From: Deltaproteobacteria bacterium
Lineage (GTDB): Bacteria; Desulfobacterota; Deferrimicrobia; Deferrimicrobiales; Deferrimicrobiaceae
DNA: 16,006 nt
Direction of reading: 5' to 3'
Assembly (NCBI GenBank): GCA_003105225.1
Contig: PQAK01000116.1
Coordinates: 1 to 16,006, forward strand
The number at the start of each line of letters is the position of its first letter. Position 1 is the first letter of the stretch. Position numbers and translations under genes: made by a program. The notes beneath the pieces are model-generated. The model ran no database searches, was not told the DNA's origin, and saw only the letters and a program-made list of their open reading frames with translations. Positions 7,182-12,821 of the stretch are shown here, piece after piece.

Positions 7182-9176
7182 ATGGCGGTCGAGCAGCAGG
7201 AGAGCGCTCCCCCCGAAGTCGAAAAGCTGCTCCTGGACCTTGCCCGGATCTGCCACTGGACCCGGTTGTACCGGCCCGACCACCCGTTTCTTGCCGGCCG
7301 GGGAGCGACGGTCCACGCCGCGCTGGTCGCACAGGCCGGACGGGAGCCGGGAAACCGCCTTCTCCTGGGAATCGCCCGCGACAGGGTGATGTACCGGGAC
7401 ACCTTCTTCGGACAAGGGCATCCGCTCGTCACGCATTTCACGGAGACGTTCTACACGCACCAGATCGCCACCATCGGGTTCGGTCCGGACTGCACGCCGG
7501 AAGGGCTGCTCGCGTTTTTCCGCTGCCTTCACGATGCCAAGCCGGGCAACTCCGATCTATCCCCGGAGGCGTTCCTGCAACAGGAGAAGATCCCGGGCAT
7601 CTCCGTGTATCCCTATAACTATAAGGAAGTGCTCTCCCGCCGCATCCACGGCACCGAGGAAGGCGCCGAGCTCTCCGGCCGCGGAGACGCCCTGTGGCGG
7701 ATGCTCCTGACCGCGAACATCGCCGATGACGGAGGGGAGAGCAAGGTGGTGCAGGAGCTCGCCGAATCGCCGGAGCTCCTCCCCGCCATCCTGAGGCGCG
7801 CCCGGGCCGAGGCGGGAAAAGGGGAGGACCCCTCCGCGTCCCCGTTCCTGCCCGAAGGGGGGGCGATGCCGCCGGAAGTCATGTGCCGGATGTTCCGCCG
7901 CCTCGGGGATAAGCTGCGCACGCTCCCGGACGACCGGAAAGAAGAGGTCCTCCTTTCCCTGGACCGGGGGCTGGAGAACGGAATCGATCCCTCCGCGGCC
8001 TCGCTGGCCGACGGGTATACGGATGATGAATTTCTCGATCTTCTGGCGACCCTCCTCTCCGTGGAAGGGAAGGGGGGAAAGCGTCTCCGGAAGATCTTCG
8101 AAACCATCGCGGACCAGCGCGACGTGGACGGTTCCCTTCTCCCGCGATGGAACGACCGGGCGAGGGAAAGCCTGCGGGCGAAGGAATACTTCTCGATGAA
8201 GACCTGGGAGGCCGTCGAAACGCTCCTGATCTCCCGTTCGGAGGATGCCTACCTCGAGGAGGAGCACTCGCGTTTCATGGAAGCCCTGTCGGGCGACGGC
8301 GGGCAGATGGCGGCGCGCGCGGCCGCCTTGCCTCCGGATCGCGTGCTGCTGGCGGCTTTCGGGGCAGAGGCCCAGCATCGGCAGGCGACGGCCGTTCTGC
8401 TGGAGCTTCTGGCGATGGAGAAAAACGATGCGGAGTTCCTCGACCTGCTCGAGGAGATCCGCAAACGCGTGCCCAACATGATCTCGCGCAAGGAGTTCGC
8501 GCTGCTCGAGAACGTTCTCGGCGCCCTGTCCGCCATTCGGACCCATGCGCCCGGGACCGGTCCCGAAGCGGTGGGGCGGATCATCGAGGAGCTGGATTTC
8601 GGGCACATCATCGACCTCTACCTTTCGCGGGAAGTGACTGCGGAGGAAGCCCCGAGGATCCCTTCCCTCCTCGCGGCCTTCGGGAGGGAGGCGAGCGTTC
8701 CGGTGCTCGAACGGCTGCTGATGGAGCCGGAGGCGAACCGGCGAAAGGTACTGATGTCCCTGGCGGTCCGGATCGGGGTCGAGGCCGTCCCGGCGATCCA
8801 GGAGAGGCTCTTCCATCCGCGGTGGTACTTCGTCCGGAACCTGGCGTACATCCTGGGCGAAATCGGATTCCGCGGGGCCGTCATCGGGCTGTCGCGCGTC
8901 CTCGACCACGCCGATCCGCGGGTGCGCAAGGAGGCGATCCAGGCGCTCGGAAAGCTCAAGGCGCCGGAGGCGGTCCCTTTCCTGGGCAAGATCCTGGTTG
9001 CGGAGTCGTTGTTCGCAACGCAAAAGGAGGAGTCCCTGCGGCTCGAAGCCGCGAACGCGCTGTTCCGGATCGGGGGGACGCAGGCCATCGGCTGCCTGCA
9101 CCAGGGCACATCCTGCCGGAAGGCCGCCGTCCGGGAGCATTGCGCATTCCTGCTGCGATCGAGGGCGGAGCCGTGA
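7182..9176 (+). CDS. HEAT-repeat protein with N-terminal YPxHP-type module
   Basis: From ATG 7182 this is a 664-residue soluble, mostly helical protein. Residues about 10-125 form a module containing RLYRPDHPFL, then NRLLLGIARDRVMYRD and QIATIGFGPDCTPEGLLAFFRCL; the same pattern recurs at the start of the next gene. The middle (about 150-490) is helical without motifs I recognise. The C-terminal ~165 residues show HEAT-like repeats, such as RNLAYILGEIGFRGAVIGLSRVL and RKEAIQALGKLKAPEAVPFL, which usually serve as protein-binding scaffolds. The stop overlaps the GTG start of the HD-GYP gene by four bases, so the two are translationally coupled and probably act together. The start is uncertain: the Shine-Dalgarno before 7182 is weak and the frame is open to 7011, but the conserved module begins just after 7182. 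No enzymatic activity is implied. Confidence 0.78.
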   Translation: MAVEQQESAPPEVEKLLLDLARICHWTRLYRPDHPFLAGRGATVHAALVAQAGREPGNRLLLGIARDRVMYRDTFFGQGHPLVTHFTETFYTHQIATIGFGPDCTPEGLLAFFRCLHDAKPGNSDLSPEAFLQQEKIPGISVYPYNYKEVLSRRIHGTEEGAELSGRGDALWRMLLTANIADDGGESKVVQELAESPELLPAILRRARAEAGKGEDPSASPFLPEGGAMPPEVMCRMFRRLGDKLRTLPDDRKEEVLLSLDRGLENGIDPSAASLADGYTDDEFLDLLATLLSVEGKGGKRLRKIFETIADQRDVDGSLLPRWNDRARESLRAKEYFSMKTWEAVETLLISRSEDAYLEEEHSRFMEALSGDGGQMAARAAALPPDRVLLAAFGAEAQHRQATAVLLELLAMEKNDAEFLDLLEEIRKRVPNMISRKEFALLENVLGALSAIRTHAPGTGPEAVGRIIEELDFGHIIDLYLSREVTAEEAPRIPSLLAAFGREASVPVLERLLMEPEANRRKVLMSLAVRIGVEAVPAIQERLFHPRWYFVRNLAYILGEIGFRGAVIGLSRVLDHADPRVRKEAIQALGKLKAPEAVPFLGKILVAESLFATQKEESLRLEAANALFRIGGTQAIGCLHQGTSCRKAAVREHCAFLLRSRAEP

Positions 9177-10282
9177 AGGCGCAGCAGGAGCTGTTCGCTG
9201 TGGTGTCGGACCTGGCGCTGGCGATACAGGCCTCGGCCGTGTATCCCGAGAGCCATCAGCGGGTCCATGAGCTCCTCTCCCGCCTCCACCTGCGGATCCG
9301 GACGGAGGCGGGCAAACGGAAAACGCTGAACATCGGGTTCGTCGGCGATCATGTGATCGTCGACGAGTTCCCGTTCCTGGTGCTGAGCCCCACGCTGCAC
9401 CGGCTGATCCGCAGGATGCAGAACAAGGGGATCGAGAAGATCACCTTCGGCGCGGAAATCACCTTCGGCGAGCTCAAGCGCTTCATCTACCTGGTCGGCG
9501 GGGCCCGGGAGAGCGCCGCGGACCAGCGATGGGAACAGATCCATTACGGCAGGATCCAGGAAATCGCGGAAGGGGCGGTCGCTCCGTCGGAATTGTCGAC
9601 CGCCACCCGGTCGCGGGTTCTTCATGGGGCTGCGGGGGTGCTCAAGGACCTGCTGGACACGCTGGCCGGAAAAGGCCAGGGAAGTCGCGTCTCGGAAGGG
9701 CGCGAAATCGTCGATGCCGTCATGAGGGGGCTTCGCCAGGAGGGGATGCTGATCGACCGGTTGATGCGGCTCCAGTCCCACGACGACTACACCGTGACCC
9801 ACTCCCTGAACGTGTGCGTGATCGTCGTGGCGCAGGCCGTTCACCTGGGATTTTCCGAATCGGGCGTGCAGGAGATCGGACTGGCGGCGCTGCTGCATGA
9901 CGTGGGCAAGGAATCCATCCCCCAGGGGATCCTGAACAAGCCGGGCAGGCTGGATGCGGAGGAATTCAAGCGGATCGCGGAGCATCCGGTCGCGGGGGCG
10001 AAAATCCTGCGGAAGACCGATTGCGGCTCGGACCTGCCGATGATCGTCTCCTTCGAGCACCACGTCAAATTCGACCGTACGGGATACCCCGCGATCCGGT
10101 TCGAGGAAAACCTGCAGCCCGCCTCCTACATGACCCAGCTTGCGGACGTCTACGACGCCCTGCGCACCTACCGCCCCTACCGGAAAAGCCTCGATCGGGA
10201 AACGACGCTCGCCATCATGAAAGAGGGAAGGGGGACCGAATTCGAGCCGCGGTTCTTCGACCGGTTCCTCGAGCTCATGTAA
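9173..10282 (+). CDS. HD-GYP domain protein, probable cyclic-di-GMP phosphodiesterase
   Basis: This is a 369-residue protein starting at GTG 9173, within the stop of the HEAT gene (4-base overlap), with GAGGGCGGAG just upstream. The N-terminal module (about 5-115) resembles that of its neighbour: VYPESHQRVHELL, LNIGFVGDHVIVDEFPF, GIEKITFGAEITFGELKRFIYLV. The HD-GYP domain occupies about 195-365. Visible motifs are HSLNV, the HD pair His242-Asp243 in LLHDVGKESIP with Lys246, LNKPGRLDAEEFKRIAEHP, HHVKFDRTGYP with Gly304-Tyr305-Pro306, and ADVYDALRTYRPYR. The metal-binding His/Asp positions therefore look intact, while the usual HHExxDGTGYP reads HHVKFDRTGYP. Such enzymes cleave c-di-GMP to pGpG or GMP. 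There is no membrane segment or receiver domain; the N-terminal module may be the input or partner-binding part. Confidence 0.92.
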   Translation: MKAQQELFAVVSDLALAIQASAVYPESHQRVHELLSRLHLRIRTEAGKRKTLNIGFVGDHVIVDEFPFLVLSPTLHRLIRRMQNKGIEKITFGAEITFGELKRFIYLVGGARESAADQRWEQIHYGRIQEIAEGAVAPSELSTATRSRVLHGAAGVLKDLLDTLAGKGQGSRVSEGREIVDAVMRGLRQEGMLIDRLMRLQSHDDYTVTHSLNVCVIVVAQAVHLGFSESGVQEIGLAALLHDVGKESIPQGILNKPGRLDAEEFKRIAEHPVAGAKILRKTDCGSDLPMIVSFEHHVKFDRTGYPAIRFEENLQPASYMTQLADVYDALRTYRPYRKSLDRETTLAIMKEGRGTEFEPRFFDRFLELM

Positions 10283-10303
10283 ATGCGGTATCCCGTAATG
10301 GAA

Positions 10304-10317
10304 TCCCGGTTGCGGGA
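10304..10317 (+). terminator. Small hairpin after the HD-GYP gene
   Basis: TCCCG-GTTG-CGGGA forms a 5-base stem 21 bases after the HD-GYP stop. The following sequence is pyrimidine-rich (TCTTTCTT, 10325-10332) but not a clean T-run, and it merges into the cold-shock promoter. A weak terminator is possible. Confidence 0.3.
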
Positions 10318-10330
10318 CGCAATATCTTTC

Positions 10331-10359
10331 TTGACGCAAGGGGAAAACCCTGTTAAATT
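10331..10359 (+). promoter_or_regulatory. Sigma-70-type promoter of the cold-shock gene
   Basis: TTGACG (10331-10336) and TAAATT (10354-10359) are separated by 17 bases, and TG one base before the -10 box (10351-10352) makes an extended -10. This predicts a start near 10366 and a 5' leader of about 60 bases before the GTG. It is the clearest promoter in the window. Confidence 0.65.
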
Positions 10360-10377
10360 TGTGGCGTTGTCAAATTT
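10355..10377 (+). promoter_or_regulatory. Inverted repeat over the -10/start region of the cold-shock gene
   Basis: AAATTTG (10355-10361) and CAAATTT (10371-10377) are perfect inverted repeats separated by 9 bases. They cover the -10 box and predicted start site. As DNA this would suit a dimeric repressor; as RNA only the downstream half would lie in the transcript, so a leader hairpin is less likely. Confidence 0.45.
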
Positions 10378-10428
10378 GGGCTTTCCGCTCAGGTTTTACA
10401 GCAGTAAATAATCAAGGAGGAAAGGCAA

Positions 10429-10632
10429 GTGGCACAAGGTACAGTGAAGTGGTTCAATGACGCGAAGGGGTTCGGATTCATCACCCAGGAAGGCGGGCCG
10501 GATGTGTTCGTGCACTTCAGCGCGATCAAGGCGGACGGCTTCAAGTCCCTGAAGGAAGGCGAGCGCGTCGAGTTCGAGATCACCCAAGGCCCCAAGGGAC
10601 CGCAGGCCTCCAACGTCACCAAGGTGAAGTAA
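10429..10632 (+). CDS. Cold-shock protein, CspA family
   Basis: This 67-residue single cold-shock domain begins at GTG 10429, with AAGGAGGAAA a few bases upstream. The start MAQGTVKWFNDAKGFGFI contains RNP1 (KGFGFI) and the next strand has RNP2 (VFVHF). KSLKEGERVEFEI and QASNVTKV complete the five-stranded barrel. Such proteins bind single-stranded RNA and DNA and melt mRNA structure, some on cold shock and some constitutively. The gene stands alone: its own extended -10 promoter is upstream and a strong intrinsic terminator lies downstream. The 5' leader (about 60 bases) is shorter than the thermosensing leader of E. coli cspA, so constitutive expression is possible. Confidence 0.97.
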   Translation: MAQGTVKWFNDAKGFGFITQEGGPDVFVHFSAIKADGFKSLKEGERVEFEITQGPKGPQASNVTKVK

Positions 10633-10644
10633 GCGGGAACCGCC

Positions 10645-10663
10645 CAAGGGGTTTAACCCCTTG
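10645..10663 (+). terminator. First hairpin after the cold-shock gene
   Basis: CAAGGGGTT-TAACCCCTTG forms a near-perfect palindromic hairpin 12 bases after the stop. It has no T-run of its own and precedes the main terminator, perhaps shielding the mRNA 3' end. Confidence 0.5.
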
Positions 10664-10670
10664 ACCATGG

Positions 10671-10704
10671 AAACCCCGGCGAGCGCTCGCCGGGGTTTTT
10701 TTTT
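10671..10704 (+). terminator. Rho-independent terminator of the cold-shock gene
   Basis: A perfect palindrome of 28 bases (10671-10698, centre GCGAGCGCTCGC, outer arms AAACCCCG and CGGGGTTT) runs into nine T (10696-10704). The outer A-T pairs merge with the T-run, as in strong bidirectional-type terminators. It ends 23 bases before the next ATG and insulates the DUF4282 gene. Confidence 0.92.
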
Positions 10705-10727
10705 CATCATGACCGCGGAGGGGACCG

Positions 10728-11078
10728 ATGGAGGGAAACGGCAGGGGGCTGATCGAATCGGTTTTCGACATTTCCTTCAAGACCCTGGTCACTCCGCGGG
10801 TCATCAAGGTCCTCTACGCGCTGTCGATCGTCGCGGCGGGGTTCCTCTCGATCGTCCTCATCATCGACGGGTTTTCCGAGTCTCCGGGGAAAGGGTTCCT
10901 CTCCCTGTTTTTCGTGGCGCCGCTGGTCTTCCTGATCCTGGTCATCTCTTCCCGCATCGTCTACGAACTGGCCATCGTCGTGTTCCGGATCTCCGACCAC
11001 ACCGCGGAAATCGCAAGGAACACGGCCAGGATCTCCGGCCGGGGTGAGGGTCCCCCGCCGCCCCCCCCGGAAGGATAG
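10728..11078 (+). CDS. DUF4282-family small membrane protein
   Basis: This 116-residue protein matches the DUF4282 pattern: a short N-terminus with FDISFKTLVTPRVIKVLY, then two transmembrane segments (about 26-47 and 57-85) and an amphipathic tail (HTAEIARNTARI) ending in a run of seven prolines before EG. The function of the family is unknown. GGAGGGG precedes the ATG. It starts right after the cold-shock terminator, so it needs its own promoter, which I could not place in the 23 bases left; read-through or an upstream promoter is possible. It is convergent with trxB, with only 10 bases between the stop codons and no shared terminator. Confidence 0.82.
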   Translation: MEGNGRGLIESVFDISFKTLVTPRVIKVLYALSIVAAGFLSIVLIIDGFSESPGKGFLSLFFVAPLVFLILVISSRIVYELAIVVFRISDHTAEIARNTARISGRGEGPPPPPPEG

Positions 11079-11088
11079 CGGGAAGGGG

Positions 11089-12015
11089 CTACTCCGTACC
11101 CTCGGCTTCCAGGAACCGCTCCGCGTCGATCGCCGCCCGGCACCCGCAGCCGGCGGCGGTGACCGCCTGCCGATAGACGAAATCGTGCACGTCGCCCGCT
11201 GCGAAGACCCCCTCCACGCTGGTCCGGGAGCCGCCGTGCAGGACGATGTATCCCTTCTCCAACGCCAACTGCCCCTCGAAGATCCGGGTATTGGGCTCGT
11301 GGCCGATGGCGACGAAGACGCCGTCGATCTTCCGGACCGACTCCCGGCCGTCCCGGACGTTTTTCAGCCGGACCCCGGTCACATCGTTCTTTTCCGGATC
11401 GAGGATCCCCGTGATCACGGAGTTCCACAGGAATTCGATCTTCGGGTTTTTCCTGGCGCGGTCGTCCATGATCCTGGAGGCGCGAAGCTGGTCTCTCCGG
11501 TGCACCAGGACCACGCGCGATGCGAAGCGCGTCAGGAAAATGGCCTCCTCGACGGCGGTGTCGCCCCCGCCGACGACCATCACTTCCTTCCCGCGGAAAA
11601 AGGCCCCGTCGCAGGTGGCGCACGTGGAGACGCCGCGGCCCAGAAGCTTTTTCTCCGACTCGAGGCCGAGCATCTTGGCGGAAGCGCCGGTGGCGACGAT
11701 CAGCGTCTTCGCCCGGTAGACGCTTTCGTCGGTCGTGACGGTGAAGGGGCGCCGTGAAAGGTCGACCTTCGCCGCCGCTTCCTGGCGGTATTCGGCCCCG
11801 AACCGCTGCGCCTGCCGCTTCATGATTTCCACGAGCTCGGGCCCCTGGATCCCGTCGACGAAACCGGGGAAGTTTTCGACGTCGGTGGTCAGCCCGAGCT
11901 GCCCGCCGGGCTCCCGGCCCTCCAATACGAGGGGGGCCAGGTTGGCGCGGCCGGTATAGATGGCGGCGGTGGATCCTGCGCAGCCCGAACCCAATATGAT
12001 CACGTTGCGAACCAT
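11089..12015 (-). CDS. trxB: Thioredoxin reductase
   Basis: This is a 308-residue flavoenzyme that passes electrons from NADPH through FAD and a redox disulfide to thioredoxin. The FAD-binding loop is at residues 9-14 (GSGCAG), the GGQL and TTDVENFPGF segments follow, and the redox pair is Cys132/Cys135 in CATCDGAFF. The NADPH loop is GGGDTAVEEA (149-158) with the NADP-preferring HRR at 172-174. The second FAD motif is GVFAAGDVHD, then the RQAVTAAGCGCRAA helix. Length and order are those of classical low-molecular-weight TrxB. The usual GSGPAG reads GSGCAG, placing Cys12 in the FAD loop, a substitution that does not disturb the fold. GGAGGAATT precedes the ATG on the minus strand. It is divergent from the Cys-rich microgene and the exported rhodanese. 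Confidence 0.96.
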   Translation of the reverse strand: MVRNVIILGSGCAGSTAAIYTGRANLAPLVLEGREPGGQLGLTTDVENFPGFVDGIQGPELVEIMKRQAQRFGAEYRQEAAAKVDLSRRPFTVTTDESVYRAKTLIVATGASAKMLGLESEKKLLGRGVSTCATCDGAFFRGKEVMVVGGGDTAVEEAIFLTRFASRVVLVHRRDQLRASRIMDDRARKNPKIEFLWNSVITGILDPEKNDVTGVRLKNVRDGRESVRKIDGVFVAIGHEPNTRIFEGQLALEKGYIVLHGGSRTSVEGVFAAGDVHDFVYRQAVTAAGCGCRAAIDAERFLEAEGTE

Positions 12016-12141
12016 TCCAATTCCTCCGGGTGGGGAGTTCTATCGGAGCAGTGTGACCGCGGGATGGCGGGGTTGTCAAGGCGGATGCGGTTGCGGAAAT
12101 CGCGAATCCGGCCGAGGAATACGGACATCTATTCTGGAAAA

Positions 12142-12155
12142 GGGAATCGATTCCC
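12142..12155 (+). promoter_or_regulatory. 14-base palindrome upstream of the Cys-rich microgene
   Basis: GGGAATCGATTCCC is a perfect palindrome 19 bases before the microgene Shine-Dalgarno. TATTCT (12130-12135) just upstream could be a weak -10 box, though no matching -35 is visible. It is a candidate operator, or a 5'-end hairpin in the transcript. Confidence 0.35.
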
Positions 12156-12187
12156 CGAAGCGGAAGGATGCGAGAGGAGGGAGCGGC

Positions 12188-12223
12188 ATGTGCAAATCCT
12201 GCGGTTGCAGCGGAAAGAAATAG
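12188..12223 (+). CDS. Cys-rich 11-residue micropeptide with HypB-like CxxCGC start
   Basis: The reading frame ATG 12188 to TAG 12221-12223 encodes MCKSCGCSGKK. It has the best Shine-Dalgarno arrangement in its neighbourhood (AGGAGG at 12175-12180, 7 bases from ATG) and an intrinsic terminator begins 26 bases after the stop, so it looks like a complete small transcription unit. Three of 11 residues are cysteine, in the CxxCGC order found at the start of the nickel GTPase chaperone HypB, where Cys2, Cys5 and Cys7 plus the N-terminal amine form a high-affinity nickel site. The rest of HypB is absent. It could be a metal-binding micropeptide, a cysteine-sensing leader peptide for the downstream rhodanese, or a fortuitous frame. 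The frame is open further upstream to 11960, but no start there has comparable signals. Translation is inferred only. Confidence 0.55.
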   Translation: MCKSCGCSGKK

Positions 12224-12249
12224 CGGGAAGGCGAGAGATTCGGGAAGAA

Positions 12250-12277
12250 GGGAGAGGAGGATGCTCTCCCTTTTTTT
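12250..12277 (+). terminator. Rho-independent terminator after the Cys-rich microgene
   Basis: GGGAGAG (12250-12256) pairs with CTCTCCC (12264-12270) around a 7-base loop and is followed by seven T (12271-12277); AA before the stem can extend pairing into the T-run. It shows that a transcript entering from the left ends here, before the rhodanese gene. Confidence 0.88.
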
Positions 12278-12299
12278 ATGGGACGCATCCCGGAATCGG

Positions 12300-12330
12300 A
12301 TGACATTCCCCGTAGGATGCATCCTACAAT
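12300..12330 (+). promoter_or_regulatory. Promoter with 16-base perfect palindrome upstream of the rhodanese gene
   Basis: GTAGGATGCATCCTAC (12312-12327) is a perfect 16-base palindrome. It overlaps the first half of TACAAT (12325-12330), a good -10 box. ATGACA (12300-12305) matches the -35 consensus in five of six positions but is 19 bases away, longer than the usual 17. A palindrome within a 19-base spacer recalls MerR-type promoters, although here the dyad sits off-centre towards the -10 box, which would equally suit a simple repressor. Confidence 0.5.
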
Positions 12331-12361
12331 GACCACAAGATCGGCAGGAGGAGGAGTACGG

Positions 12362-12787
12362 ATGCAGGCCATGACGGCTATCCGGCTGGCGCTTGGGACG
12401 ACGATCCTGGCGGGATCCATCCTGCTCGTCGGGTGGGCGGGCGCGGCGGGTGCCGATGCGGCGATCCCCCTGTCTCCGCAAGAGGCGGCATCGGAAATCC
12501 GGCAACGCGGCGACCGCACGGATTTCGTGCTCCTCGACGTACGGACCCCGAACGAATACCGGGAGGAGCACCTCCGGGGGGCGGTTGCCGTCGACTTCCT
12601 GTCCGGATCCTTCAAGCGGGAGGTGGACCGCCTGGATCGGGGAAAAACCTATCTCGTGTATTGCCGGACCGGGAACCGCAGCGAGAAAGCGGTCTCGATC
12701 ATGAAGGAACTTCGGTTTCCGAACGTCCTCCACATGACCGGGGGCATCCTGAAATGGAAAGAGGCGGGATTGCCGACGGTGCGTTAG
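12362..12787 (+). CDS. Exported single-domain rhodanese
   Basis: This 141-residue protein has a signal peptide (hydrophobic core about residues 8-28, likely cleavage after GADA near 33) and one rhodanese domain. Domain landmarks are FVLLDVRTPNEYREEHLRGAVAVDF (the DVR and HI/HL-GA signature) and the active loop beginning at Cys101 in YCRTGNRS, followed by GGILKWKEAGLP. It should carry sulfane sulfur as a persulfide on Cys101 outside the cytoplasm. ATG 12362 is chosen over the open frame from 12278 because GGAGGAGGAG lies just upstream and the signal peptide starts there. It begins after its own palindrome-bearing promoter and leads into mutY with a 34-base gap. Small periplasmic rhodaneses are common in anaerobes handling sulfur compounds; the substrate is not known. 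Confidence 0.92.
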   Translation: MQAMTAIRLALGTTILAGSILLVGWAGAAGADAAIPLSPQEAASEIRQRGDRTDFVLLDVRTPNEYREEHLRGAVAVDFLSGSFKREVDRLDRGKTYLVYCRTGNRSEKAVSIMKELRFPNVLHMTGGILKWKEAGLPTVR

Positions 12788-12821
12788 TCGGAGTACCGGC
12801 GCCGTAGGCCCCGGGAGGGAT

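Noticed and set aside
8147..9172. Upstream extension of the HD-GYP frame inside the HEAT gene
   Set aside because: Arg/Gly/Pro-rich shadow translation; the GTG at 9173 has a Shine-Dalgarno and begins the conserved module.
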